A stretch of 64,000 nucleotides of DNA from Shimia sp. CNT1-13L.2 (GTDB lineage Bacteria; Pseudomonadota; Alphaproteobacteria; Rhodobacterales; Rhodobacteraceae): assembly GCF_024331145.1 (NCBI RefSeq), contig NZ_JANDJO010000006.1, positions 62,001 through 126,000 of the forward strand. The letters run 5' to 3'. The notes beneath the pieces are model-generated. The model made no database searches. It was not told the origin of the DNA and was given only the letters and a program-made list of their open reading frames with translations. Each line of letters opens with the position of its first letter. Within the stretch, counting starts at the first letter, position 1. This document shows, one piece after another, positions 27,046 to 36,038 of this stretch. The position numbers and the translations under genes are program-made.

Positions 27046-27210
27046 TGCGTATCCTCCCAGTTCGCAATACATCTTGGGCACCAACCTCCCTTGAATGCCC
27101 TGTTCGTCAAGGCAACCATAGGAGCCCCCCATAAGTCACGCACTTTATGTGTGAAATCTTCATCCGGATAGTTTCTGATTCCGGCAACAAAGAAACGGGA
27201 AGCGGGCAGT

Positions 27211-27789
27211 ATGCTGACCAATCTCTATAATTGGACCCTGCGCATGGCCGATCATCCGCGCGCGCTTTGGGTTCTCGCATTGGTGAGTTTTGCGGAAAGT
27301 TCGGTCTTTCCGATCCCGCCGGATGTCCTGATGATCCCGATGATCCTTGCCCGGCCGTCACGGGCCTGGCTGATTGCCGCCGTGGCCCTTGTCGCGTCGG
27401 TTCTGGGCGGGTTGCTAGGCTATGCCATCGGCGCCTTTGCCTTTGACCAGATCGGCCAGCCGATCCTTGCCAGCCTCGGCAAGGCCGACGCCATGAGCGA
27501 GTTCAACAGCCGGTTCAACGATTTCGGCTTCTGGGCAGTTCTTGGCGCGGGCATCACCCCCTTCCCCTTCAAGGTGATCACCATCATGTCGGGCTGGACC
27601 GGCATGCCGCTTGCAACCTTTGTCGGCACCGCGATCATCGCGCGCGGCATCCGGTTTTTCCTCGTGGCGGCGCTTTTGTGGAAATTCGGCGCACCAATTC
27701 GTGACTTTATCGAGCGTCGTCTTGGACTTATGACAACGCTGTTCCTGATCCTCCTGTTCGGAGGTTTCCTTCTCGTGAGGTACCTATGA
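27211..27789 (+). CDS. YqaA/DedA family membrane protein (SNARE-associated domain)
   Basis: 192 residues with a VTT/SNARE-associated domain: ESSVFPIPPDVLMIPM in the re-entrant segment, the Gly-rich GLLGYAIGAFAF and ARGIRFFLVAALLWKFG. DedA relatives help flip or recycle lipid carriers and maintain proton motive force; the YqaA branch is less studied. It overlaps dsbB by 4 bases (ATGA), a coupling that suggests joint envelope maintenance. It is divergent from the TRAP operon. Confidence 0.9.
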   Translation: MLTNLYNWTLRMADHPRALWVLALVSFAESSVFPIPPDVLMIPMILARPSRAWLIAAVALVASVLGGLLGYAIGAFAFDQIGQPILASLGKADAMSEFNSRFNDFGFWAVLGAGITPFPFKVITIMSGWTGMPLATFVGTAIIARGIRFFLVAALLWKFGAPIRDFIERRLGLMTTLFLILLFGGFLLVRYL

Positions 27790-28265
27790 CCCTGTCCCGC
27801 CGTGCCATCCTGATGGGCCTGACCGCCTTTTCGATTGCCTCGATCCTCGGGGCCTGGGCGTTTCAATACATCGGCGGACTGGCGCCCTGCGCCATGTGCT
27901 ACTGGCAGCGCTGGCCGCATTGGGCGGCCTCCCTGATCGGGATCGCGGCAGTCTTTTTCGGCACCCGTATCCTGCCCTATCTCGCAGGACTTGCCGCGCT
28001 GACCACATCCTTCATCGGCTTCTATCATTCCGGCGTTGAGCGCAAATGGTGGCCTGGGCCGGCCTCGTGCACGGGGCGCGGGCTGTCCTCGGACATGGAC
28101 AACCTGCTGAGCTTTGAAGGCGCGGCGCCGGTGCTGTGTGACGAAATCCCCTGGCAGATGCTGGGGCTGACAATGGCCAACCTGAACGGCATCGGATCGC
28201 TTGTTGTGGCCGTTCTGTGGTTCTGGGCGGCCCGCCTGCCGGAAGGTAAGCACAGGATTTTCTAG
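27786..28265 (+). CDS. dsbB: Disulfide bond formation protein B (DsbB)
   Basis: 159 residues, four membrane helices. The quinone-proximal CxxC is C35-C38 (LAPCAMCYWQRW) and the second periplasmic pair is C95 and C118 (PASCTGRG, PVLCDEIP), as needed to reoxidise DsbA and pass electrons to ubiquinone. The length fits the short alphaproteobacterial type. No dsbA is adjacent. Its stop codon lies inside a 26-base palindrome that begins the two-hairpin element B, so termination is immediate. Confidence 0.92.
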   Translation: MTLSRRAILMGLTAFSIASILGAWAFQYIGGLAPCAMCYWQRWPHWAASLIGIAAVFFGTRILPYLAGLAALTTSFIGFYHSGVERKWWPGPASCTGRGLSSDMDNLLSFEGAAPVLCDEIPWQMLGLTMANLNGIGSLVVAVLWFWAARLPEGKHRIF

Positions 28266-28302
28266 AAAATCCTGTGGCCCGACAATCTTCTCGAAGATTG
28301 TC
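28251..28302. repeat. Two-hairpin intergenic element, copy B
   Basis: The first hairpin is a perfect 26-base palindrome at 28251-28276 (arms CACAGGATTTT / AAAATCCTGTG around CTAG) that contains the dsbB stop. The second is GACAATCTT (28281-28289) / AAGATTGTC (28294-28302) with loop CTCG, touching the stop of the convergent Lrp gene. It has the same architecture as 9959-10014 and 41272-41322. Confidence 0.78.
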
Positions 28303-28742
28303 TAGCCCGACTTTTTCGTGGCCAGCAGCAGGTTGGTTTCCGAGGTGCTCACCCCTTCGAAACGGCGAATCCGGCCCAGCACCTCGTCGAGTTCCTCAAG
28401 GGTCGCGGTGCCCAGTTCGACAATCAGGTCCCACCGCCCGTTGGTCGAGTGAATCGCCCGCACCGCAGGCAGCCCGCCGAGCTGGCGGGTGACACGCTCC
28501 GCGCCCCGCCCCTCGATACCGATCATCATCAGGCCGCGCACCGCGTCGCGGTGGGCATCCTCTTTCAAGACAACGGTAAATCCGACAATCACCCCCTGGT
28601 CGCGCAACCGTTCGATCCGGCCGCGAACGGTGGTGCGCGACACCCCCAGAAGAATCGCCAAATCCGACAGGGACGCGCGCGCATCATGGCGCAGGGTCGA
28701 GATCAACTTGCGGTCCAGATCATCCACTTTGACGATTTCCAT
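28302..28742 (-). CDS. Lrp/AsnC family transcriptional regulator
   Basis: 146 residues. N-terminal HTH (LDRKLISTLRHDARASLSDL, then GVSRTTVRGRIERLRDQGVI) and a C-terminal RAM ligand-binding domain (GRWDLIVELGTATLEELDEV). It is divergent from the arginase operon with a 104-base spacer, so it most likely senses an amino acid of that pathway (arginine, ornithine or citrulline) and controls the operon. The ligand is inferred from position only. Confidence 0.9.
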   Translation of the reverse strand: MEIVKVDDLDRKLISTLRHDARASLSDLAILLGVSRTTVRGRIERLRDQGVIVGFTVVLKEDAHRDAVRGLMMIGIEGRGAERVTRQLGGLPAVRAIHSTNGRWDLIVELGTATLEELDEVLGRIRRFEGVSTSETNLLLATKKSG

Positions 28743-28846
28743 TTCCGATTTGCCTTAATGGCGACCGTATTGAGCAAATTGTTGGGTCCAAATCAACACA
28801 AATCGAACGCATCTTGAAAAACAATCGAAATGCGACGGACAAGAAA

Positions 28847-29770
28847 ATGATTCCCAAAACCTGCATCCTGATCGGGGCACCGGTGGATTCCGGCAAGCGA
28901 CGCCGCGGCTGTCTGATGGGCCCGGATGCCTATCGCACCGCCGGTCTGGCCGAAAGCCTGAGCGCGCTTGGACACACCGTGATCGACCGCGGCAACCTCG
29001 CCCCTGCGGACCACAAGGCTGATGCGCCCGACACCCACCTGCACGCCCTGAACGAAACCATCGCCTGGACCGAGGCGCTTTCGGATGCGGCGGAAAAGGC
29101 GATGGATGATGGCCTGCCGGTGTTCCTTGGCGGTGATCATGCGCTGTCGGCCGGGACGGTGCGCGGTGTCGCCAACCACGCCGCAAGGATCGATCGCCCG
29201 CAGTTTGTCCTCTGGCTGGATGCCCACAGCGATTTCCACACCCCCGGCAGCACCGATTCCGGCAACCTGCATGGCACGCCCGTTGCCTATTTCGCGGGCC
29301 TCGACGGCTTTGACGGCTTTCCGCGCGTCCCCCATCCCGTTCCACAGGACAACATCTGCATCATTGGTCTGCGGTCGGTGGATGATGCCGAACGCGCGGC
29401 GCTTCAGGACAGCAACATCCACCGCCACGACATGCGCGAGATTGACGAGCATGGCATCGCGCGGCCCCTGTCTGCCTTCCTCGAAAAGGTCGCCGCCGCC
29501 AATGGCATGTTGCACGTCAGCCTGGATGTGGATTTCCTTGATCCCGACGTGGCCCCCGCTGTCGGCACCACGGTGCCGGGTGGTGCCACGGTCCGCGAAG
29601 CGCATCTCGTGATGGAAATGCTCCACGACAGCGGCCTGATGACCTCAATGGATCTGGTCGAGCTGAACCCCTTTCTCGACACCCGCGGCCGCACCACGAA
29701 GCTGATGGTCGATCTCGCCGCCTCGGCCCTTGGTCGCCGGATCTTTGACCGTCCCACCCGGAGCTATTGA
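28847..29770 (+). CDS. rocF: Arginase
   Basis: 307 residues from the ATG at 28847; a TTG 33 bases earlier is less likely. The binuclear Mn2+ site is complete: GGDHALSAG, DAHSDFHTP with the three ligands, and SLDVDFLDPDVAP. The enzyme hydrolyses arginine to ornithine and urea in the cytosol. The ureohydrolase family also contains agmatinase and others, but the downstream ornithine cyclodeaminase gene supports ornithine as the product. The stop overlaps the next start (TGATG), so arginase, CtlX and OCD are one coupled operon facing away from the Lrp regulator. Confidence 0.92.
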   Translation: MIPKTCILIGAPVDSGKRRRGCLMGPDAYRTAGLAESLSALGHTVIDRGNLAPADHKADAPDTHLHALNETIAWTEALSDAAEKAMDDGLPVFLGGDHALSAGTVRGVANHAARIDRPQFVLWLDAHSDFHTPGSTDSGNLHGTPVAYFAGLDGFDGFPRVPHPVPQDNICIIGLRSVDDAERAALQDSNIHRHDMREIDEHGIARPLSAFLEKVAAANGMLHVSLDVDFLDPDVAPAVGTTVPGGATVREAHLVMEMLHDSGLMTSMDLVELNPFLDTRGRTTKLMVDLAASALGRRIFDRPTRSY

Positions 29771-30699
29771 TGACACTCTTGCAAGCCCCCGACGCGGTGG
29801 TGATGATCCGCCCGCATCATTTCTGTTCCAACCCGGAAACCCGCGACGACAACGCGTTCCAGACATTGTCGAACCACAGTGCCGCCGCCACTTCAGAAGC
29901 GGCGCGCAGCGAATTCGACGCCGCCGTTGCCAAACTGCGCAAGGCTGGCGTTAGGGTGCATGTTTTCGAAGACACCAGCACCGAAACCCCCGACAGTGTC
30001 TTTCCGAACAACTGGTTCTCGACGCATACCGGTGGTCACGTTGCGATCTATCCGATGTTCGCCCCGAACCGGCGCAAGGAACGGCGTCAGGACGTGATCG
30101 AAATGCTCAAGCGCGACTATCGCGTGCAGGACGTGATCGACTATTCCGGCCTCGAACAGGATGGCCTGGCCCTGGAGGGCACCGGCGCGATGGTTCTCGA
30201 TCACATCGGGCGCATTGCCTATACCGTACACTCCAACCGCGCTGATCCGATCCTGCTGGAACGGTTCTGCACCCACTTCAACTTTGAACCAATTGCCTTC
30301 GAGGCCCGCGACGCGCAAGGCCGCGATGTCTATCACACCAACGTGCTGATGGGCATCGGAACGGGCTATGCGCTGATCTGCCTTGATATGATCGTCGACC
30401 CCGAGCGCCGCCGCACGGTCGCACAGCGCCTTGAGGACTCCGGCCGACAGGTCATCGACCTGAGCCATGCCCAGATCGGCGAATTTGCCGGCAACGCCAT
30501 CGAACTGACCGGTGATCGCCGTATCCTTGCGCTCTCCTCCCGGGCGCTGGCGTCGCTGCGCCCGGAACAGATTGCGATCATTGAAAAAACAGCCCAGCCC
30601 CTGCCGCTGGACATCCCGACAATCGAAACTGCCGGCGGCTCTGTCCGCTGCATGCTGGCCGGTGTCCACCTGACCCGCCGCACCGAGAGGACCCACTGA
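29770..30699 (+). CDS. ctlX: Citrulline utilization hydrolase, CtlX type
   Basis: 309 residues of the amidinotransferase/arginine-deiminase superfamily. It begins with the family block MIRPHHFCSNPETRDDNAFQ, has the substrate-site FPNNWFSTH and the His-bearing HTNVLMGIGTGYALIC, and ends with the catalytic Cys in RCMLAGVHL. In Francisella a homologue called CtlX breaks down citrulline; I use the name on sequence resemblance and operon context. It could yield ornithine from citrulline and so feed the next enzyme. It starts within the arginase stop and overlaps the ocd start by one base. Confidence 0.82.
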   Translation: MTLLQAPDAVVMIRPHHFCSNPETRDDNAFQTLSNHSAAATSEAARSEFDAAVAKLRKAGVRVHVFEDTSTETPDSVFPNNWFSTHTGGHVAIYPMFAPNRRKERRQDVIEMLKRDYRVQDVIDYSGLEQDGLALEGTGAMVLDHIGRIAYTVHSNRADPILLERFCTHFNFEPIAFEARDAQGRDVYHTNVLMGIGTGYALICLDMIVDPERRRTVAQRLEDSGRQVIDLSHAQIGEFAGNAIELTGDRRILALSSRALASLRPEQIAIIEKTAQPLPLDIPTIETAGGSVRCMLAGVHLTRRTERTH

Positions 30700-31742
30700 T
30701 GAGCACCCCTTCCGACAAAGCCCTTGTGCCCTTCGTCAGCGTCGACAACATGATGCGCCTGATCCACCATATCGGCGTCGAAGACATGCTGCGCGACCTC
30801 GCGGAGTATATCGAGGCCGACTTCAAGCGTTGGGAACTGTTCGACAAGACACCGCGGGTTGCCTCGCATTCCGACGTCGGCGTGATCGAGCTGATGCCCA
30901 CTTCGGACGGCGAAGCCTATGGGTTCAAATATGTGAACGGCCACCCCAAGAACACCTCTGAAGGTCTGCAAACCGTGACCGCCTTTGGCCTGCTGGCGGA
31001 TGTCTATACCGGCTATCCCGTGCTGCTCACCGAGATGACCATGCTGACCGCGCTGCGCACGGCGGCGACCTCTGCGATGGTGGCAAAATACCTCGCCCCC
31101 AAAGGGTCAACCACCATGGCGATGATCGGCAACGGCGCACAATCCGAGTTCCAGTCGCTGGCGATGAAGGCGATCTGCGGTGTCGACACCATCCGCCTTT
31201 ATGACAAGGACATGGCTGCAAGCCGCAAGTGTGCTGCGAACCTTGAAGGTACCGGGCTGAAAACCGTGATCTGCGCCACGCCCGAAGAGGCCATCGAAGG
31301 CGCGCAGATTCTGACCACCTGCACCGCCGACAAGCAATATGCCACGATCCTGAGCGACAACATGGTTGGCGCCGGCGTGCATATCAACGCGATTGGCGGC
31401 GATTGCCCCGGCAAGACCGAACTGGCCAAGGGCATTCTGGAACGTTCCGACGTTTTCGTAGAATACCCGCCGCAAACCCGGATCGAAGGCGAAATCCAGC
31501 AAATGGACGAGGATTTCGCGGTGACCGAGTTCTGGCAGGTTGTCACCGGTGCCAAACAGGGCCGCACCAGTGCCCGCCAGATCACCCTGTTTGACAGCGT
31601 CGGCTTTGCCATCGAGGATTTCAGTGCCCTTCGCTATATCCGCGACAAGGTGAAGGACACCGATTTCCACTATGATCTCGACCTGCTGGCCGATCCCGAT
31701 GATCCGCGTGATCTTTTCGGGATGCTCCAGCGGGCCAAGTAA
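30699..31742 (+). CDS. ocd: Ornithine cyclodeaminase
   Basis: 347 residues of the OCD/mu-crystallin family. The Rossmann region reads MAMIGNGAQSEFQSLAMKA, followed by TTCTADKQYATI and the catalytic Asp in INAIGGDCPGKTEL. It converts ornithine to proline and ammonia using bound NAD+. Third gene of the arginase-ctlX-ocd operon (one-base overlap with ctlX), so arginine and citrulline nitrogen converges on proline here. Its stop is 6 bases from the stop of the convergent sbtA-like gene, with no terminator hairpin visible. Confidence 0.93.
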   Translation: MSTPSDKALVPFVSVDNMMRLIHHIGVEDMLRDLAEYIEADFKRWELFDKTPRVASHSDVGVIELMPTSDGEAYGFKYVNGHPKNTSEGLQTVTAFGLLADVYTGYPVLLTEMTMLTALRTAATSAMVAKYLAPKGSTTMAMIGNGAQSEFQSLAMKAICGVDTIRLYDKDMAASRKCAANLEGTGLKTVICATPEEAIEGAQILTTCTADKQYATILSDNMVGAGVHINAIGGDCPGKTELAKGILERSDVFVEYPPQTRIEGEIQQMDEDFAVTEFWQVVTGAKQGRTSARQITLFDSVGFAIEDFSALRYIRDKVKDTDFHYDLDLLADPDDPRDLFGMLQRAK

Positions 31743-31748
31743 CCGGCC

Positions 31749-32720
31749 TCAGACCGCGCACCCGGCCAGCCATGCGTAAAGCGGCAGGCCGAGTGTGAGG
31801 TTGAAGGGAAAGGTGATACCAAGGGAGGCTGAGAGGTAGACCCCCGACTTGGCCTCGGGCAGCGCGATGCGCATGGCGGCGGGCACGGCGATATAGGAAG
31901 CCGAGGCCGCCAGCGTCATGAACAGGAAGGTGCCGCCCTGCGACAGGCCGATGACCATCGACAGGCCCAGACCCAGCAGGCTGCCGATCAGCGGCATGAG
32001 ACAGCCAAAGGCAAAGAGACCCACGCTCAAGTCGCGACGGTTTTCCATCAGGCTGCGCCCGGCCGAAAGCCCCATGTCCAGAAGGAACAGGCACAGGACG
32101 CCGGTGAAGGGCACGATGATGAAATGGTCGATCTGCTCAAGCCCGTCCTTGCCGGTGATGGCACCGATGACAAAGGCCCCCACCAGAAGCACAATCGAGC
32201 CATTGGCGAGGATGTCGCGCAGAAGATGTGCATCCAACTTGGTGCCAGGGCGGCTGCGCGCCGCAAGCCAGAGCGCCGAGAGGATCGCGGGAACCTCCAT
32301 GACGGCGGCCACGGCAACGATATATCCTTCCGAAGAAATGCCTTGCGTTTCCAGAAGGTTGGCAGCGGTTACGAAGGTAACAATGGAGATTGATCCATAG
32401 TGTCCGGCAACGGCTGCGGCATCCAGTTGCGACAGGCGCGTCATCACCCGCAACAGCCCATAGGCAAGGAAGGGCATCAACAGCGACAGGACCGCCCCCG
32501 CCACCAGCGTTGCGAAAAGTTTGCCGGAGCCACCTGATTCCGAAATGCTCACACCGCCTTTGAACCCGATGGCAAACAGCAGGTAGATCGACATCACCTT
32601 GGCTGCGCCTTCCGGTATCGACAGGTCACTTCGCATCACCGCCGCCACAAGACCCAGCGCAAAGAACAGGATCGTTGGCACGAGAAGGTTGTTGGCCAGC
32701 ATGGCAATCGCGTTTTCCAT
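31749..32720 (-). CDS. Sodium-dependent bicarbonate transporter family permease (SbtA-like)
   Basis: 323 residues with about ten membrane helices. The conserved SbtA/DUF897 phrases are AIGFKGGVSI near residue 50, LDAAAVAGHYGSISIVTFVT near 98 and AAMRIALPEAKSGVYLSASL near the end. SbtA imports HCO3- with Na+ in cyanobacteria. Heterotroph homologues are abundant in marine bacteria and may supply bicarbonate to carboxylases. No SbtB (PII-like) partner is adjacent. It is divergent from an OxyR-like regulator with a 104-base spacer holding a phased operator. Confidence 0.88.
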   Translation of the reverse strand: MENAIAMLANNLLVPTILFFALGLVAAVMRSDLSIPEGAAKVMSIYLLFAIGFKGGVSISESGGSGKLFATLVAGAVLSLLMPFLAYGLLRVMTRLSQLDAAAVAGHYGSISIVTFVTAANLLETQGISSEGYIVAVAAVMEVPAILSALWLAARSRPGTKLDAHLLRDILANGSIVLLVGAFVIGAITGKDGLEQIDHFIIVPFTGVLCLFLLDMGLSAGRSLMENRRDLSVGLFAFGCLMPLIGSLLGLGLSMVIGLSQGGTFLFMTLAASASYIAVPAAMRIALPEAKSGVYLSASLGITFPFNLTLGLPLYAWLAGCAV

Positions 32721-32784
32721 CAGACGTCTCCAGGGATGGTATTTTCTGAAGGCGGGGTATCGCTTGCCAACCAGCTTAGGTCCA

Positions 32785-32821
32785 ATATATTGTAACTTAA
32801 CTTTCCATAGCCTTTATCTAT
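32785..32821. promoter_or_regulatory. Four-part OxyR-spaced operator upstream of LysR gene and sbtA-like gene
   Basis: ATAT-N7-CTTA-N7-ATAG-N7-CTAT, with quarter-sites at 32785, 32796, 32807 and 32818. OxyR binds ATAG-N7-CTAT twice with 7-base spacing. The right pair is a perfect match and the left pair matches in part. It ends 3 bases before the regulator's ATG. Confidence 0.55.
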
Positions 32822-32824
32822 CTA

Positions 32825-33733
32825 ATGCGCCCGACCTTCCGACAACTCGAATACATCGTTGCCGTCGCCGACACCGCCCGCTTTGGAATGGCGGCGGAAA
32901 AGCTCGGCATCAGCCAACCCAGCCTGTCCTCACAAATTGTCGAGGCCGAGACCGATCTTGGCGTACGGATTTTCAATCGCGGGCGTCATGGGGCCGTCAT
33001 GACCCAACAGGGGGCGGAAATCGTGCGGCGCGCCCGTCGCATACTGCACGAGATGGAAGACCTGCGCGCCTGCGTGACGGGGGATGGCATCTTTGATGGC
33101 CGCCTGCGCCTTGGTGTCCTGCCCTCGATCGGCCCCTACCTGCTGCCGGGTGTGGTCCGGCGTCTGCACGTCGATCACCCCAATTTCCGGCTGGTCGTCC
33201 GCGAGGAAAGCACGGCCGATCTGGAACTGGGGCTGCGCAGTGGCCGCTTTGACATGATCCTGTCCACCCCCGAGGATCACCCCGGCACCCTGCAAATTCC
33301 CCTGTTTCGCGAAACCCTGTGGGCGGCCATCCCCAAGGACGACCCGCTTGCCGGTGATGCGGGGCCCTTGCCCTTGGCGTCGCTTGCGGGACGCAACCTG
33401 CTTGCGCTGGGATCACGACACAGGCTGTCGGGCATGGTTTCGGAAATTGCCGCCCTCGCCAATGCGCGGGTGCCGGATGAATACGAAGGCACCAGCCTTG
33501 CGGCCATTCTCCTGATGGCCGCCGCCGGAGCCGGCATCGCGATCCTGCCGCGCCTTTATGCGGCGACCGATGCGCGGCGTCGCGATGACATCGTTCTGCG
33601 CCGCCTCGACACGCCAAAGGCGGAACGGGCGATCTCCCTCATCCAACCCGCCGCCTTCGAGGCCCGTCTGGGCAGCGACATTCTGGCATCCGCCCTGAGC
33701 GAAGAAGCCTTGCAGCTGATGGCGCCGATTTAG
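32825..33733 (+). CDS. LysR family regulator, OxyR-like but lacking the peroxidatic cysteines
   Basis: 302 residues. HTH at about 18-47 (GMAAEKLGISQPSLSSQIVE) and an effector domain that aligns by eye with OxyR. At the place of OxyR's EDGHC199LRD it reads LGSRHR200LSG, and the only Cys in the whole protein is C83 in the linker. A thiol peroxide switch of the OxyR kind is therefore not possible. It is divergent from an SbtA-type transporter and stands beside an OxyR-spaced operator, so it may sense a small carbon metabolite and control bicarbonate uptake, comparable in role to CmpR/CcmR. Its stop overlaps the stop of the next, convergent LysR gene. Confidence 0.88.
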   Translation: MRPTFRQLEYIVAVADTARFGMAAEKLGISQPSLSSQIVEAETDLGVRIFNRGRHGAVMTQQGAEIVRRARRILHEMEDLRACVTGDGIFDGRLRLGVLPSIGPYLLPGVVRRLHVDHPNFRLVVREESTADLELGLRSGRFDMILSTPEDHPGTLQIPLFRETLWAAIPKDDPLAGDAGPLPLASLAGRNLLALGSRHRLSGMVSEIAALANARVPDEYEGTSLAAILLMAAAGAGIAILPRLYAATDARRRDDIVLRRLDTPKAERAISLIQPAAFEARLGSDILASALSEEALQLMAPI

Positions 33734-34641
33734 GTTTCATAATTCACATTCACATTGGCAAATAAGCCTATGACTTGATTGCGAATCCACAGGTTCGCCG
33801 GATCTTCATCCAGCAGCCGGTGCCAATAGAGATTGAAGGCCAATTCCGGCACATCAAACGGCAACTCAAGGACTTCGAAATCAAGATCACGGGCAAGGTC
33901 TTCGGTAATCGTCAGGGCAAGATCGCTATTGCGGATCACCGGCGCGGCCGAGTGGTAGTGTTGCAACCTGAGCTTCAGAGCCCGCCGCTTGCCGATCCGC
34001 TGCAGGGCATAGTCGACCAATCCGCCCCCTCTGCGCCGCCCGGAGACGTGTACGTGCCCAAGGGCCAGGTACTCTTCGATCGTAAGCGCCTGCCCCGCCA
34101 ATGGATGCCCGCGGCGCACCGCGCAGACATAGCGTTGCGATACAAGCGGCACATGCACAAGATCGGCGGCGTTCTCGAGCGGCACGTCGATGGCCAGATC
34201 AAGCGCCCCCGACGCCAGATCGCGCAGGATATCCGAGCGTGACACACGATGGCTTCGCAACCCCACGTTTGGTGCAGACAGGCTGATCGCGGCCGCCAGA
34301 TCGGGCATGATCCGAACCTCCAGCCAGTCGTTCATGCTTAGCCGAAACACCCGCTGGCTGGTGTCCGGGCGAAACTCGTCCCGCGCATGGGCAGAGGACG
34401 CCAGAAGGCCCATCGCCTCGCCGATCCTGCCCGACAGGCTTTCGGCAAAGGGGGTTGGCGTCATGCCGCGGCTGGTTTTCACGAACAGGGGATCGTTGAA
34501 CTGTGCCCGCATGCGGGCCAGCGCATTGCTCACGGTCGGTTGCGTCACCGAAAGAACCTCGGCAGCCCGTGTCAGATTGCGCTCGGCATAGATCACGTCG
34601 AACACGAGAAAGAGGTTCATATCGACTTGCGAGAGTTTCAT
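33730..34641 (-). CDS. LysR family regulator (NodD/NahR-like)
   Basis: 303 residues from the ATG at 34641 (MKLSQVDMNLFLVFDVIYAE). The HTH is LTRAAEVLSVTQPTVSNALA, followed by the FVKTSRGMTPTPFAE hinge typical of the NodD/NahR/LinR branch that regulates aromatic and lipid catabolism. It is divergent from an acyl-CoA dehydrogenase gene with a 116-base spacer containing a LysR-type palindrome, so that gene is its likely target. An earlier in-frame start at 34755 is rejected as it would overrun the promoter region. Confidence 0.9.
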   Translation of the reverse strand: MKLSQVDMNLFLVFDVIYAERNLTRAAEVLSVTQPTVSNALARMRAQFNDPLFVKTSRGMTPTPFAESLSGRIGEAMGLLASSAHARDEFRPDTSQRVFRLSMNDWLEVRIMPDLAAAISLSAPNVGLRSHRVSRSDILRDLASGALDLAIDVPLENAADLVHVPLVSQRYVCAVRRGHPLAGQALTIEEYLALGHVHVSGRRRGGGLVDYALQRIGKRRALKLRLQHYHSAAPVIRNSDLALTITEDLARDLDFEVLELPFDVPELAFNLYWHRLLDEDPANLWIRNQVIGLFANVNVNYET

Positions 34642-34649
34642 TCTATACC

Positions 34650-34672
34650 ATTCACACCATGAATGGCGTTCA
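34650..34672. promoter_or_regulatory. Putative LysR operator between LysR and acyl-CoA dehydrogenase genes
   Basis: ATTCA-N5-TGAAT (34650-34664; contains T-N11-A) overlaps a second palindrome, TGAA-N5-TTCA (34660-34672). It lies 9 bases upstream of the LysR start. The form is right for a LysR recognition site; binding is inferred. Confidence 0.45.
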
Positions 34673-34757
34673 TTGAAATTCCAAAGTTCTGAAATGTCAA
34701 ATCCTGTGCGAAGATCACCGCAAACCGCCCGCACGCAAGGCCGACAGGAGAGCACAG

Positions 34758-35999
34758 ATGGATTTTGCCTTTTCCCCCCGCAGCCAGGAAATGCGTCAAA
34801 AGCTTCAAGGCTTTATGGACGCTCACATCCTGCCCCGCATACGCCAGCACCACGAGGAAACCCACGCCGGACAATTCCCGGTGTCCTTCATGGAAGACCT
34901 CAAGAAACTAGCCCGTGAGGAAGGGCTTTGGAACATGTTCCTGCCGAGCCTGAAAGAAGACGAACCCGGCACGCCGCTTAGCAACCTTGATTATGCCCCG
35001 CTGGCGGAAATCATGGGGCGCGTGCCTTGGTCGGCAGAGGTGTTCAACTGCAACGCGCCTGACACCGGCAACATGGAACTGCTGCACATGTTCGCGACGC
35101 CCGAACAGCGCGAGCAATGGCTTGAGCCGCTGCTGAATGGCGAAATCCGCTCGGCCTTTGCGATGACGGAACCCGATGTGGCCTCGTCTGACGCCACGAA
35201 CATCACGACATCCATGCGGCGTGAAGGTGATGAATACGTCATCAATGGCCGCAAGTGGTTTATCACCAATGCGACACATCCGAACTGCAAGGTGTTCATC
35301 GTCATGGGCAAGACCGACCCCGAGGCCGACACCCACAAACAGCAGAGCATGATTATCGTGCCGCGCGACACCCCCGGTGTAGAGATCGTACGCAACCCGA
35401 CGGTTCTCAACCACCACGCGCCGGAAGGCCATGCCGAGATCCTGTTCACCAACGTGCGTGTCCCTGCCTCGAACCTCCTTGGTGAAGAAGGCAGCGGGTT
35501 TGCGCTGGCACAGGCACGGCTTGGGCCGGGTCGTATCCACCACTGCATGCGCTCGATCGGGGCGGCGGAACTGGCGCTTGAGCTGATGGTCGACCGCTCG
35601 CAAGAGCGCAAAACCTTTGGCAAGCACCTGTCTCAACAGGGTGTTATCCGTGAATGGATTGCGAAATCGCGGATCGAGATCGAGCAGGCCCGCCTGCTGA
35701 CCCTCAAAGCAGCCTGGATGATCGACAATGTCGGGGCCAAGGAGGCGCGCAAGGAAATCTCGATGATCAAGGTGGTCGCCCCTGCCCTGCACACACGTGT
35801 GACGGATCGGGCCATGCAGCTGTTCGGTGCAATGGGCCTCACGCCCGACACCCCGCTTGCCGATCACTATACCTGGGGTCGCGCCCTGCGGTTTGCCGAT
35901 GGGCCGGATGAAGTCCACCTGCAATCCATTGCCAAGATGGAACTGCGCGAAAGCAATCGCGGGGCATCGGAAACCTATCTGACACCGCCCAAGCGCTAA
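34758..35999 (+). CDS. Acyl-CoA dehydrogenase family protein
   Basis: 413 residues, full length for the family and close to the ACAD10/11-like branch. The FAD/substrate block [17 protein letters not shown] is at about 134-150, with the middle strand [19 protein letters not shown] and the C-terminal flavin-contacting helix [20 protein letters not shown]. The enzyme oxidises an acyl-CoA to the enoyl-CoA and passes electrons to ETF. Chain type is not evident; no thioesterase, CoA ligase or hydratase gene is adjacent. It is probably induced by the divergent LysR regulator. The ATG at 34758 follows AGGAGAG. Confidence 0.92.
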   Translation: MDFAFSPRSQEMRQKLQGFMDAHILPRIRQHHEETHAGQFPVSFMEDLKKLAREEGLWNMFLPSLKEDEPGTPLSNLDYAPLAEIMGRVPWSAEVFNCNAPDTGNMELLHMFATPEQREQWLEPLLNGEIRSAFAMTEPDVASSDATNITTSMRREGDEYVINGRKWFITNATHPNCKVFIVMGKTDPEADTHKQQSMIIVPRDTPGVEIVRNPTVLNHHAPEGHAEILFTNVRVPASNLLGEEGSGFALAQARLGPGRIHHCMRSIGAAELALELMVDRSQERKTFGKHLSQQGVIREWIAKSRIEIEQARLLTLKAAWMIDNVGAKEARKEISMIKVVAPALHTRVTDRAMQLFGAMGLTPDTPLADHYTWGRALRFADGPDEVHLQSIAKMELRESNRGASETYLTPPKR

Positions 36000-36038
36000 T
36001 CGGAACAGTTGGCTCGGAGACCTGCGGGTCTTCGGGCA

